Shown here: positions 1-12,287 of the stretch, piece after piece
How the letters are laid out: each line of letters starts with the position of its first letter
How positions within the stretch are numbered: position 1 is the stretch's first letter
DNA from: Loxodes magnus
Taxonomy: Eukaryota; Ciliophora; Karyorelictea; Loxodida; Loxodidae
Assembly: GCA_946699065.1 (NCBI GenBank)
Contig: CAMPDV010000014.1
Coordinates: 434,001 to 498,000, forward strand
Reading direction: 5' to 3'
Length of the DNA: 64,000 nucleotides
The notes under the pieces: generated by a model
What the model saw: only the letters and a program-made list of their open reading frames with translations
Databases searched by the model: none
Told to the model about the DNA's origin: nothing
Made by a program: the position numbers and the translations under genes

Positions 1-2720
1 GTGAATCTTTTCATAGTCTGTTTTTCATGGACATTTGTTTAAGTATAATTTTTTTCAATAATCGTGTATTGGTTTTTTTGAAATTGTTTAAGACTGCAAA
101 TATAGTTGCTATTCTAATAATAAATTATTCTAGATTAACTGATGTATAATTATTAGCAATTAATTATTTTTATCTTCTATGAAAATCTTTAATTCTCTTT
201 ATCTTACTCCTTGATTGTAAATTGTTTATTGATAATCTTTGATTGTAGTTTTCATTTAATTGAGCTATAAAAAGAGTTCTTATTTCTTTTAAATCTTGCA
301 TATATTCTTCTAAACTGTAACAATCATAGTTTTACCTTTTTATGAGGAACTTTATTTCTTTTCTAGTTTCTATTATTTCTACAATTTATTTTATGCTTTC
401 TTTTTGCGTTTCTAATTCAATTTTTGGAAAAGCGAATAGATTATTCCATCATCTATTTTTCCTTAGATTTTTTAATAGTTAACTTTGAAGATCTTTAATA
501 TTAAATAAATAAGAGAATTAAAAAATATATTTAACCTATTAGAATTACAGAAAATCTGAATGATATTATGATAGTTACTTTAAGGAATTACTGAAGAATC
601 AATTATACGATAAAAAGTATTGAACCAAGATAAAAATAAATAATTAAGTGCTTTCTTTCTAATTTTAAATTTGATATGTTCTAAACTATCAAAAGTTCAC
701 TATTAATTAAAATAATCATAAGCTATTATACTTAATTATAAAATATCATCTTCTTCCTTTCAATTGGTATTTATTTATCTTTTCATTTAATGCAACTTTT
801 ATAAATATTTAATACTTGCCACAAGAGAATAAAAATAATCTGCCTTTATTGCTTTGATTTATTAGCAGATTAAATTCTTCTAGCAATTAATTTAAATTTT
901 AACTCTACTTTCAATTATTAATTTTAAATAAATAATAAGAAATTTCCTCTTTATTGAGTCTTAATAATTAATTATAAAGGTCTTGCTAAGTAAAACATTA
1001 TTATTGATATAGTTAAAAGTAATTATGCTTAAATTTAGCTTACTTAAAGTTAATTAATTAACTTTATAAAAGAGTTATTTATGAAGCCACTGATTTATTT
1101 CTGATAATTCATTTTATATAAGTTTAAGTTTATTAAAGTCAAGCTTATCTTCTCTTTTGGTTTCTTACAACTTCTTTGAGAAATTTTTATTTAGTTTTTT
1201 GCTTTTTTCACTTTCAATAAGAGTTTTATATTTTTTTATTTTAAGATAAAATCATGAGCTTCAGTCACCATTTGGCTAATTCTTCTTTACATAAATAATA
1301 GTTTTATGTACTCTTAATTTTATCTTTTAGTATCGATATATTTAAGAGCAATATTCCAAGGAAGTCTTCTGTTATTAAAATTTTATTGCGTTATTCCTAA
1401 AGCATTAACTACACTATTCTAAAAAAAATTGAAATACACCAAACATCTAAGTTATCTTGGTCCGCAAAAAAACACAAAAAAATACCTTAAAACTGAATTA
1501 ATGCTTTCAACTATCAAATGAATCGTATAATTTGCAAATCTTATAAAGTAATTACTATTATCTTGGAATATTTTCGCTTGCATTGTAAACTAGTAATACA
1601 TAAATACCAATATGGTAAATGATTAGTTGATCAAAGTGGGCCTAAAAGTTATATAACTAATCAATATTGAGATGTTAGGTTGCTAATATGTAGTCATTAC
1701 AGTATCCATTTACTCTATGTATGAATATATTAGCTTTAGAATCTTTAATAACCTGAAATCATTTTATAAAATAAATTATTTTAGACTCACAATATTATCG
1801 TATTTAATAAGAATATGCTACCATAGTCTATTAGTAATGTGTTAAAGTCACTAAGGAGAATATAAGCTTTTTGGTCAAATATATTAACTATTTTGTTGAA
1901 AATTTCATAGTCTTAATATTTCGTTTCAATATTTGTTATTATCTGGCATGTATCAGGAAGTAATAACCATATAGTCGTTTGATCATTCAAAACCTAAGCT
2001 AGGTTTCATCTTCGAACATATAGCTTAGTTGAGTATTATTTAGATCTCTTTAGTCAGAATACAATATCTCCTCATCCATTAGCGTTTTTTATAATAAGTC
2101 CTAAATCCATATTCTTTAGCAGGTACAAATTAGTCTTTGCCATGCGTTTCTCTTATAGAAAAATGTAAAAATAGTTTTCAATGATGAATTCTTGAATGGA
2201 TAAAGTTTGTTGGAAGACCATCTATATTAATATGACCTAGATTTATTTATTTAATTTACAGATTTGATAAGAACATTCTTTCAGTACAGACTCATAAATT
2301 ACAATTTTCTTTTTTCATCTACTAATTTCAACATGGAGGTATTTTTTAGATGTCTTTTCTAGTAATAAAAAATTATATTATTTAGTAGAGGTATCTTTGC
2401 CTGTAAACTTTCAAATCCCTCCAATTAATGTTCATTTTAACTAAATAACAGTCAATTTATCTTTTTTTAAAGTTCTTAATCAAGTACAATATATCTTTTA
2501 GAGGCATTGCTTAGTAATAAAAACTTCTTCAAAAGTTAGATAAATAGACTCTTTTAGTTTTGCCAAGTCTTTATCATTTTTAATTATCACAAGGTTTTCT
2601 TCTGTTTTGTGTTGAGACGTTATTTATTAAATGGAAGGTATAAAACTGGATATAATATTTTAGGCTTATTTATAGACTCTTCATTTTATGAATTTGCTTG
2701 ATTTACCAAGTTTAGAATTT
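1..2720 (-). mobile_element. LINE (non-LTR retrotransposon) ORF2 fragment with endonuclease domain
   Basis: Read on the minus strand in the reassigned code, roughly 2300 to 1600 resembles an APE-type LINE endonuclease. A segment with LQEKRM (the Gln-Glu motif) lies near 2150, GWGDIVFWLK near 2080, LLSDFNT (the Asp-Phe-Asn motif) at about 1840-1858, and TNHLPYW near 1640, where active families have SDH. The downstream linker, including a Lys/Glu-rich part around 300-450, continues to the left edge, so a reverse transcriptase domain would lie outside the window. The 5' end is not resolved, and the minus-strand frame is readable to about 2720. Some motifs are altered, so this is probably an old copy. 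That it is a LINE is inferred from motif order; no reverse transcriptase is visible here. Confidence 0.6.
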
Positions 2721-2999
2721 ATGGTCAAGAATTATTAAAAATCTAAATTGATAGTTTACAGAATTTGACAGATAGAGCTGCTAAATAGGAAGAATATTGC
2801 TATTTTAAAATTAAAAGCTATTTCAGGTTCTCCATTAAGCTTAAATTTTCTTCTATCCCTTTATCATAATCTTTTACTTTACTAACAAACAAATTTTTAG
2901 TTAGTTGTATTAATGTTTCAAATTCGTATATTTCTTTTCAATGAAGTCGTAACTAGTAATAGAATCCAAAAATAATATATTTGTACCAATGGAAGAATC

Positions 3000-5900
3000 T
3001 AAAATAAAAGTCTATTTACACATTTTTTAATTGCTTTATTAAACTTCAACTATCTTTTGCTAATTCTATAGTAGGTAAATGTTTACTAATGTAAAAGAGT
3101 AATTAAGTGATTGGTATGGTTATTTAAAAGTAAAGATATTTATTTTGAATATAGTAATAATTAATTTAAATATACATAAGGATAAGAAGATTATGGAATT
3201 TATTAAGGATAAAATTAGAAAATTAATATATTTATAAAGAAAAATTAGTCTAAAGTTTAAGTATAAAATGTTCTAAAGAGTTAGGTTGTTAGTTAGAAGT
3301 TTAAAGGATTTACCTCAAAGTTATTTGAAAATAGTTATAATATAAAAATAATGAATAATTTAAGCATAGAATATGAATATATTATACTTAAACATCTTTA
3401 CCTTTATTATAGATATATAGGATAAATTTAGAAGTTACTTTATTTGAAATTAGAATGTTTTTACTAAGTATAATATAATAAAATTAATATTAAAACTGTA
3501 TTAAATTTTTATTAATGGATGATATTATAGAAATGATTTTTTATTTTAGAATAATTACTAATAGTAATATTTCATATTAAAGTATAATTGTAGTTTATTT
3601 GGCATCTAATGCATCCTTAATAAAATTATCATAAGAGTTATATGAAACCATCAATGCTTATTGAGAGTGAAGAGTATTATCATAATAAGAAACAATTTGA
3701 ATGCTGACTTTACTTAAGAGAAAGTTTTAACAATTAAATGAACTACATTTTGATTTATTGCTTAATATTATATATTTTAAAAAATATAAAAAGCATCCAT
3801 AAATCAAAGAAATGTTCTACATTAATAAACTACCTAAATTAAGTTTGTTTATACATATTCAATATACTAATTTTATTTAAAAAAGAACAAACATTTCTAG
3901 AAAAGATAGCTAAAAGATTAGAAGTTAGTTATTTAGACAGAAATTAAATTTCTGGAATAATAATGTTAAATTTTATTTAAATTAAAATATTAAAGGCTTA
4001 ATTATAAGAAGATAATAATACTTATTTTTAAATTAATTATAAAATTAAAACTAAATATAATTAGCAATCAACAATTAATTTACCTTAAGAATCATGTTTA
4101 TAAAAATATATCAATTTAGCTTTTATCTATTCAAAAATATCTATCAAACTTTATTTAGGATCTTCTATAACTAAGATATAAAAGGTAGTGCTTAAACAAT
4201 ATATAATTTTAGTGGTAATTGCTTAAATATAGAAATATTAATATAAATCTGGAGACAAGTTAGATATTTTCTCTGTTGAAGTATAACGCTAAATTTTAAC
4301 TTGCTAAAAGGTTATTTATGAAAATTTAAAGTCTATTAATTTACTAATTTAAGATTATTAAGCCATTTACATATTTTACTTAAAAATATAATATAAATTA
4401 ATTAAATTTCAATTTCTTCCATTCTAAACTTTTCTTTATTATTGCAATAAAAATTTATTTTAAATGTAAGAGTAATTTAAATATTTTTATTCAAAATTAA
4501 ATAAATTGAAAGCTAATTTATTAACAAAATACATAATTATTGTACTTATACAAAAACATAATAGTTTATATTTTTCAAGAAATAAAGATATAAAATACCT
4601 AATAGAAAAGCTTAGTTGGAGAACTTAAATATAATTATTTAAAAGATAAATAAAAAATTTAATAACTAGAATTTATTAATTGAAAGCATAAATTTTTATA
4701 TATTTCTAGTAAATTTTATGTAAAAATCATCTTAATTTAAAATTAAGTTTAGCCTATTATAATAAATCTATTTAAAATACTAATTTTGCTTTGCATTTAT
4801 TTATTATATTCCACAACAAATATTATTATATCTTCATAAGTAATTTGTTGCAATTAGAGATAAATAATTTCTGATAAAAATAAAAAAGAAAGAAATACTT
4901 GAAGAATATTTATTTTATTAATATAAGTATCTTTGGAGTAAAAAAGAGATTAAACGATCATAATGAAAATAATTAAATGAAAATTTAAGAAAATTAATTA
5001 ATAAGTTACTAAATCAGATATATTTTTGTTTTTATTCTATTTTTAGCTAAAAATTAATAATTTGTTATTATTAAAAAATATAATATTTATCATTATAGAA
5101 TTATGTTAAAATTATATTAAAATTCTTAAACTGATCAATAGTATAAAATATAAAAAGCTATATGATATAAATAAAAAAATTGTAGTAAATGAGATAATAA
5201 AAAACTTAATATCATATAATAGTTTACTAGATATCTCATTTTTATTTATAATTTTTAAAAAATGTTATATAGAATCTTATAAATCAAAATAAATGCTTAT
5301 CTTAAACCAAATTTAAAAGAAACTTATTGTATAATGATTTTATATATAAATTTAAGAAAACACTAAAATAGTTCGCTTTTTACTAAATTTTTCTATAAGA
5401 ACGCTTGCTAAGAAAAAAAATAGAGCGTTTTAGTTATTTTAAATGAAATTTCTAGCAAATACATAAAACTTTTCTCTTTTATACAGTAGATAAAAAGCTA
5501 TTATTAAAAACTTATTATTATATTTAATTTTTTAATTTTTATTTATTTTATTATAGTTTTTTACGATTATAGCTCTTTAGATACTTATAAAAATCTAATA
5601 GATTAACTAGAGATGCTTAGTTCATTTTTTCTACCTACAATTTTTAAAGTCTTAGATGATACAAAAATATTTTATTCAATCATAATATATAAAAAATCTT
5701 CTAAAAGAGTTAAATATTTCTGTGAGAAAGTCTTTAAAAAATGATTGAAATAATTTTTGTTAATATTTAGCAAACTAAGTGGATATTTAAATTTTTCCTA
5801 AATTGTTTGTCTAAATTTATTTCTTATAAACTAGTTATTAAAATATATTAAAGTTTGAAATTCTTATAGTTTGTCCTTTGAGTAAAATAATCAAAATATA

Positions 5901-6486
5901 TAAATATTAATAGTTTGCTCTTTTCCTTGAATAATTATTATAGTTTAGTTACTTTGCTATTTACAAGAAATAATTTATTTTAGGCTTTTTTAAATTTGTT
6001 TATCAGATAAAAATATCCTTTATTTAAAATTGTTTGATGAATCATAATTTTTTCTCAAAAAGTAATATGTCTTTGAAAGATGTAAAATTAGCACATGATT
6101 TTAAATAAAAATAATAATATTTTTTATAAAAGATTTATTATATTTTAAATTTATTTAGATTTAAAGCTAAAAAATTAATCTTAACTTGTTAAAATATTTA
6201 AAATTTATTAATATTTAATTAATTTATTGCTTAAATAAAAATGTAATGATGTTTTATAAAATGAACATACTTTATATAATAGAATTTATTTAGTGATATT
6301 TAAAAAATAGTAATTTAATGGATATTATTTTAATATAAAGCTAAAGATAATTTATAAATAGAATTTAAACAATTTATTTCTTAGTTTAGTTAAATATTTA
6401 AAAGGATTCATGATATTCTATTATAATATACTTTTTCTTAACTTTATATTATAAATTAAAAGAAGAATAATAGTTAATAATTGAAA
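3000..6486. other. AT-rich stretch with no supported gene
   Basis: This is mostly A/T runs with no family motif, RNA gene or clear repeat that I can see on either strand. Because no codon always stops, open frames here mean nothing. Confidence 0.5.
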
Positions 6487-6873
6487 AGATGGTGGGAGCT
6501 GACCTTCGTGACAACAATGGGTAGGACCTTTCGCTGAGAAAGTCCCTGGTCAGAACACTTTGAGATTATTCTAGGGGCTTGAAGCCGGCTTTAACGATGG
6601 AGCTCTCTAGCAGCTGTGCCTGGCACAACAAGTTAAAAAGAGAGCGTCGAGTCGTTCAATCGGAAAGGAGTTTCGGCTTTTTAAGTTGAAATTAATTAAT
6701 TGAAGAATAAGTACCAGCTTACCTAGACGCTTCAGAGTCGTAGTAGGTGAGGAAAACAGAAGCTTTCTGAAGGTCTTCTCAATAATCCTAACTCTTAGTA
6801 ACCTTAATATTTGGGAAACAAGCCAACTACGAGGAACGGAAGTAAATCCAGAAAATAACATGCAGAAACATCT
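6487..6873 (+). other. GC-rich leader with strong stem-loops, upstream of a coiled-coil gene
   Basis: Composition jumps from about 20% to nearly 50% G+C at 6487. A perfect six-base stem pairs CTGACC (6499-6504) with GGTCAG (6548-6553). It encloses a hairpin, GGAC/TTTC (6524-6532, one bulged C) against GAAA/GTCC (6538-6545), with a five-base loop. The element GAAAGTCCCTGG resembles conserved region I of RNase MRP/P RNA, but the partner region was not found, so that identity is unproven. The next gene's frame can be read upstream to an ATG at 6517, but that reading is unusually tryptophan-rich, with several TGA codons. I prefer an untranslated RNA leader or an independent RNA. Confidence 0.4.
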
Positions 6874-7677
6874 ATGTCTGAAGAAAAACCTAGGAAGCAG
6901 CCGAAGTCTGTCCTATATCAGGAGGTTTCTGAATTTAATACTTCTGTCCAGATGAGCAGTAAGTATCTCATCAAAATGATACTAAACCTCAAGTAAGAGG
7001 TTAGAAAGCTAAGGAAGGAGAACGAGAATCTAGCCGAACAGATCCAGCAGGGACTGCAAGATACCCTAGATCTCAGGATGCCAAACTAGAAGAGGGAATT
7101 TGACGCTCTTTGGAATTACTAGCATGAGTAATTCCGTTAGAAGAACTCCTAAATGCAGAAGATTCAAGATTAGAATCAGCAGATCGAAAACATATTGCAA
7201 AGCCAGAGAAGCCTCCAAAGCTAGCAGAATCCACTGGAGTTAAATCTAAATTCTGATAAGATGGAAGTAAAAAAGACCTCTAAATTGGAAATGTAACAAG
7301 TATCCAAGGTGAGAAAACTAAGTCATTATTGCAAGAGCTAATGCACCTATGAAGATAATATGGAGCTTTCCAGAAAATTAAGGAGAAATCTTGGAAGGGA
7401 AAAGTGCAACTATCAATAAGGAAAAAGAAAAACTAAATCTGGTGTAGAGAAAATGAGGAAGCTTAGAGGAAAAAATCGAATTTCGCACCGGAAAATCTTG
7501 GAGAAGGAACTAGAATGTAATAAGGCGTAAGAAGAAAGATAAGATGAGTAAGATTCAAGAATTTTAAGACTAGATTCAAGCAAGGAAATTCAAACTTTAA
7601 AACTTCTTTTAAGCAGAGACCTTGATTGTCCCTACTAAACAATTTAATTTTTTTTAAAATCTAAGCATTTAGACTGA
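6874..7677 (+). CDS. Coiled-coil protein, 267 aa, possibly LINE ORF1-like
   Basis: The frame opens at ATG 6874 and runs 267 codons to the first in-frame TGA at 7675-7677. Having no TGA inside is informative, because the other two frames contain several. TAA and TAG are read as Gln many times. After a basic N-terminus there is a strong heptad coiled coil (about residues 35-75, with EVRKLRKENENLAEQI), then a Gln-rich helical stretch to about residue 130 and a basic tail with a few Cys/His residues near residues 155-165. Codon third positions are much richer in G/C than in neighbouring genes, suggesting foreign or mobile origin. A similar coiled-coil gene with a zinc knuckle sits at the other end of the window in mirror orientation. 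Function is unknown, and the LINE ORF1 reading is an inference. Confidence 0.6.
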
Positions 7678-8454
7678 AAACTTTAGTTATTATTAAAGAT
7701 TCTTAAGTTAATGATATTAAAAGAAAAGTGCTCACTAAGAAAAAAATCAAAACTACTTTATAAAAGAGGTTTAGTGCCATATTTTAATTTTTATATTTGA
7801 ATATATTTGAAGAAACTAAATAATTGATTATTATTTTGTTCTTCATTAAAGATTACTATAATTTAATTAACAAGTGATTTTTTATTAGTTATATTATAGC
7901 AATTTGAAAGAAAATGTATTAATAGAAGCAAAATTAAAAATGAAAAACAAAATAGAATCAAAAAATTTATATCCATAATTTCTTATTTAAATGATATACA
8001 TTATTGTTTTTTATATGCGATATTTAATTATTTTTAAATGGAGTAATTTGATAAAATTTTCAAATTACAGTATAATTACAATACTTGTATATGTAATTAT
8101 GATTTATCTATTTTATAGCTAAATTATTCATTTTGAATTGTATATTTTATATTAAAATTTTAAAGAAAAACAAATATAATTTTATTATTTTAAGTGCAGA
8201 AGGTTTTAAATTACCCACAAGAATAATTATATGATAAAAAGAATAAAGTTGAAAAAATAAAATAAGAGCAGGTAAAACCTTTATTTATTATTTAAAAAAT
8301 TGAATATATTTTTATTTTATCAGAGAAAATATCTTATTACAAAATAGAATTTAATTAAAATTTGAAAAAAAATATTCATTTTGATATAGCAAATCCTTAT
8401 TTAATCAAATTTAAAGCTAAACTTATCATAATATTATATATAATAAAATGAATA
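7678..8454. other. AT-rich spacer between coiled-coil gene and structured block
   Basis: Low-complexity A/T sequence with no motif seen. A comparable spacer separates the equivalent two parts near the right end of the window. Confidence 0.4.
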
Positions 8455-8862
8455 GCAGAGTCTGGAGAACTAGTAGGCAATTTGGTTCAGTCCATACTGC
8501 GTTGCGAGCAATCTCGTACTAGATGCCACCACGGGAAGAGTAGACAAACCTTGAAGAGAAAAGCTTAACTTTCCCGAGGGTTCTCGCTTGCAGTATGAAC
8601 GATTTACAGACGGAACTACTAATTCTTAATTACTAATTCTTATATGAACTTTTTCAAGAAGACTGGAACATTTGATTCAAGATTCGAGAGTAATCTTTTA
8701 TAAGCATGTCCCCATTTTGAGAAGCTGGCATGACTGACGTGACTGATTGGACGGCTAGAATAATGACAAGAATTAAGAGAATATTTTTTTTTAATATTAA
8801 ATATTATTATTGAAAGAGTTACGCGCCAACGAAGTGCTAGGGGCTCTAAAATCGTCTTTATT
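8455..8862 (+). ncRNA. Structured RNA-like block, copy A, family unknown
   Basis: A GC-richer block of about 400 bases that is homologous, by eye at roughly 70% identity, to 61965-62372 on the minus strand. Helices are visible: CATACTGC (8493-8500) pairs perfectly with GCAGTATG (8590-8597); inside it CGGGAA (8532-8537) pairs with TTCCCG (8571-8576); GCGAG and CTCGT form a small hairpin with a CAAT loop around 8503-8518. The other copy keeps these pairings with GU pairs or an added base pair. Small one-base indels between the copies argue against a protein. The 3' end has a conserved hairpin beginning GAAAGAG. I could not match it to SRP RNA, RNase P/MRP, U3 or telomerase RNA. Confidence 0.5.
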
Positions 8863-9908
8863 TATTTAATTTTCATTTTTTTATATGTTTTATTGATTTT
8901 ATTTTTATAATTTTTTTAGTTAAATTAATTTATAAACTTACTTGAAGTATAATAAACTCTAAATTAATTTATACAACAGGTTGTAGAAACAATTATCTTT
9001 TAACTTAAATCTTTTATTTAAATTAAAAATAAGAAATATTTTAAGTTGTTCAATTATTTTTTAGAAAAATATGAATCTTTATAACTCAAAAAATAATTAT
9101 AAAAGATTGCTTATTTAAAAGTGAAAAAGCTAAATTAACAGAACTCAAAATACTTGTTCTTAATCTATATATTTTGAGGTATTTTTGATGCTATTAAAGA
9201 TGCTTAATAATTCAAATTCAAATTCAAAATTTAATCTATTTAATATAGCAAATTTCATATTCAACAAATTAAAAAAAAAGTGCTTTTATATCTTTGATCT
9301 ATTCGGATATTTTTATTCTTTAATCTTGCAAAGCTATAAAAATATTAAACTCTTAAATTACACACAATTTTATTACAATTTTTTCTTAATAATAATTTCT
9401 TAACCTTAGATATATATCATTTAGGCTATTATGAAATTTAGAAATTATTTGATAATTTTTATTTTAGCACAATCTTTATTTCAAAAAGCTTAAAGCACTT
9501 TATGATATATTTATAAGTCAATTATAACACTGAAGGAAATTAAGAGTAAAAATTATAATAATAATCTAAATTAAAGTCTATTAATGATATTTAAATATTA
9601 GCTAAAAATGAAAAAGGGTTTAGCAAAATAATTGATTTTCAACAAAAAATAAAGAAATTGAAAGAAAAAAATTATCAAAACATAAACAAATAGAAAATAA
9701 AAAAAATTATAAAAAATTTAAGATTATAACTACAAGAATTAAAAAATGAAAAAGATACACACTTATGAAAATCAGATCTATAAAATGAAGATGCTAATAC
9801 TATATAAAATTAATGTAAAATTAAAATTAAATTTAAGAGAGCATGAATCTTAAAACTTATAAAATATTGAAGATTTATATAACAATAAATAAAAAAATTG
9901 TTCTATCA
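8863..9908. other. AT-rich stretch, no firm gene
   Basis: A plus-strand frame from 9182-9185 onwards gives a readable hydrophobic and Asn-rich peptide. I see no family motif, and all frames are open here, so I do not call a gene. Confidence 0.35.
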
Positions 9909-10268
9909 TCAAAACTTCGTTAATTTCTTTGATTTATTAAATGCATTTTGATAACAACGAACACAAAGACCTTTCGCATACATATTATGCTTTGTATGTT
10001 TGCACTTTGTAGCTTTTTATTATCTTCCTTTCTTATGATAACAATCATTACACATATTTTTGGCATAATGCTTTCTATTTTTATGAGGACATTTCGTTAT
10101 CTACATAATATTCTTATTCTTTTTACTCGTTTCATTCTATTAAACACATGCTTCTTCTTTCATTAATTAAGGAAGCATTTTCATCGAAGATATTGGAGGT
10201 AAAACTTTACTAAGAGGCCATTGACTTCCAAATACTAGTTGTTGACTCGATACTATTAAGCTAGGCAT
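9909..10268 (-). CDS. Small Cys/His-rich zinc-binding-type protein
   Basis: The minus-strand frame from ATG 10268 ends in two consecutive TGA codons (9906-9911), giving 119 aa; the coordinates include the first TGA. The C-terminal half has two repeats of a motif familiar from ciliate proteins. The first reads CPHKNRKHYAKNMCNDCYH; the second has CKHTKHNMYAKG followed by LCVRCY. The pattern is C-x-H, then H/Y-A-K, then C-x2-C-Y, and probably binds zinc. The domain call is good but the N-terminus is not settled. Another frame, one base out of phase, reads convincingly from about 10340 to 10150 and joins the octapeptide encoded by the tandem repeats upstream. A small intron or a frameshift near 10150 could link the two. 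The family has no established function. Confidence 0.55.
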
Positions 10269-10333
10269 TTAGCAGAAGACATTGATTTACTAGATATCTT
10301 TCATTACTAATTATAAGATATTTTTCACTTTCT

Positions 10334-10575
10334 ATTTAAACTTAAAATTTACGTTCCAATTTAAACTTAAATTTACGTTCCAATTTAAACTTAAATTTAC
10401 GTTCCAATTTAAACTTAAATTTACGTTCCAATTTAAACAAAAATTTACGTTCCAATTTAAACAAAAATTTACGTTCCAATTTAAACAAAAATTTACGTTC
10501 CAATTTAAACAAAAATTTACGTTCCAATTTAAACAAAAATTTACGTTCCAATTTAAACAAAAATTTACGTTCCAT
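10334..10575. repeat. 24-bp tandem repeat, about ten units in two variant blocks
   Basis: The unit is AATTTAAAC then TTAAA or AAAAA then TTTACGTTCC. The first four or so units (10334-10429) carry AAACTTAAATTT and the remaining six carry AAACAAAAATTT, so each block is homogeneous. The first unit has one extra A. On the minus strand each unit encodes an eight-residue peptide, ERKFLFKL or ERKFKFKL. The outermost unit has ATG where the others have TTG, so an open frame starts exactly at the array (10575) and runs through it. The array ends about 70 bases upstream of the possible start of the Cys/His-rich gene. It could be a coding minisatellite or an upstream regulatory array. Confidence 0.9.
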
Positions 10576-10579
10576 ATTA

Positions 10580-11320
10580 AAATAAAATTGATGTTTTGTA
10601 ATATGAAAACTTAATTTTAAGATCTTTAAGGCATAATTAAAAATGATCTATTTTTAGAATAATTTATTTAATTTTTATTTTTTTTTACTTTAAAATTTAA
10701 TTCAATCATTTATTTATTTAAATTAAGATTATTTTCATAATTTATTTAAATATTTTAGAAGATAAAATTTATTTTGCTTTTATTTAGTTTTTTTTTTTAA
10801 TAGCTTTTTGTTTATAAAATTTTGAAAATTGTTTAATCATTCAATTTTTTTAGGTAAAATAGATGTTCTATTTCAAATTTTATATATATGCTTATTTTTT
10901 TCATAATTGCTTTATAACTTTTTTTCAACTATTAAAAGATATTTAATTTTTGTTGTATTACAAAAAGATTTTTCTAATTTTTTACCATTTTAAAATTTTA
11001 TCCCATTAAATAATGGGTTTTTAATTTTGAATATTTTATTTAAAGCATATGAGGGATTGCTTTAATGTTATAATTATTATAACTTTTTAAATTTATCATA
11101 TTTTTAGATTTAAAGGCTTTAGATTTGGATTTATATATATTTTAAATATTTTATTGCAAATATCTTAAAGAATAGATTAAACTTTTATAAGCTTTAAAAT
11201 AAAATACTTATTTCAAGATATAAACATTATTTATGAGAGTGTTTAAATTTAATTATTTAGAATTCTTTTTTTAAATAAATTTCGTAAAAATATTTATAAT
11301 ACTTTTCTTCAAATTTTAAT
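10580..11320. other. AT-rich stretch, nothing recognised
   Basis: Homopolymer-rich A/T sequence with no motif seen on either strand. Confidence 0.5.
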
Positions 11321-11325
11321 AAAAA

Positions 11326-11398
11326 TGCCGAAACCCGGGATTGAACCGGGGACCTTTAGATCTTCAGTCTAACGCTCTCCCAACTGAGCTATTTCGGC
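11326..11398 (-). tRNA. tRNA-Phe (anticodon GAA)
   Basis: A 73-base cloverleaf on the minus strand. The acceptor GCCGAAA pairs with TTTCGGC, the D arm contains GCTCAGTTGGGAGAGC, and the T arm has CCCGG/GTTCAATC/CCGGG. The anticodon loop CTGAAGA gives GAA. The discriminator base is A and there is no intron. The matching T5 run just past the 3' end (AAAAA at 11321-11325 on the plus strand) is a likely Pol III terminator. It is identical in sequence to the gene at 51567-51639. Confidence 0.95.
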
Positions 11399-11399
11399 T

Positions 11400-12287
11400 A
11401 TAAGCATTAATACATAAGTAACTTATAATAAGCTTTTTTTAAATAGATTTAGTAAAAAATATTTAAAATAAAGAAAAACGTATAATTATTAGGGAATTTG
11501 CTTCATTTTCTTTTTTAAATCTAATTTTGCTTAATTTTCAAGTAAAAAAATGAAATTTCTATTTAATAAAATCACTAGCACTAGATTTTTTTAAATAATA
11601 AGTTTCTTAATATGCTAATTAATTAACTTAGATTTTGTATAAATGAATGAGTACATTGAGAATATAAATAACTTAAAACTTAGAAAAAAAAACTGAAAAA
11701 AATGAATAAAATATTCAAATCCTTTAATAGTTTTCTCTTTTATAGATATAAAAATTTAGATCTTAATTTTTTATTTAGTAAATAAATTTAGTTTGATCTT
11801 AAGCATATATCTAATATATTTAAATAAGAGCTATTTTAGAAATACATTTTAGTATTATCTCTAACTCTTTTAAAGTATTTAAAACCTTTTAATAGTTATT
11901 TATAGAATTTAATTTGCTACTTATTTTATTTTTATTAAGATAAATTTAAAAAACCTACAACAAAAGTAGTACAATAAAGAAAACTATATGAAGAAATTTA
12001 TCAAAATTTAAGCTATAGAACTTGATTTTATTTCTTCTTAATATTTTGATTGTATTATTTAAATAATTTATCTTAATAAAAATCATTAAAGTTTATAAAT
12101 TAATTATATAAAGAATGTCTTTTTTTAAATTAAGCATCTAATAATTTAATTAATAAAGATTTAATAATTTAAAGCATCTTTTTAATTAAAGGCTGTATAA
12201 TTTAGTTATTTTTCTATTAAATACAATTAAATTAATTGTTTGACTAATGGCTTAAATAAAAAGGTTTTATTTACACATATCCTTTAC
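11400..12287. other. AT-rich stretch, nothing recognised
   Basis: No motif or RNA gene seen. It lies between tRNA-Phe and the end of a possible small minus-strand gene. Confidence 0.4.

Noticed and set aside
6607-6861. Minus-strand open frame under the standard code in the GC-rich leader
   Set aside because: It overlaps the stem-loop leader, has no family features and lies antisense to a better-supported transcript; stop-free length is not evidence in this code.
8455-8862. Identification of the structured block as SRP RNA, RNase P or U3
   Set aside because: None of the signature elements (SRP helix 8 loops, RNase P conserved regions, U3 boxes) could be found by eye.
9948-10166. Plus-strand hydrophobic open frame
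   Set aside because: It is the antisense shadow of the Cys/His-rich domain on the minus strand, whose paired motifs are far more specific.
10334-10575. CRISPR-like array
   Set aside because: The 24-bp units are directly adjacent with no unique spacers, and the genome is eukaryotic.
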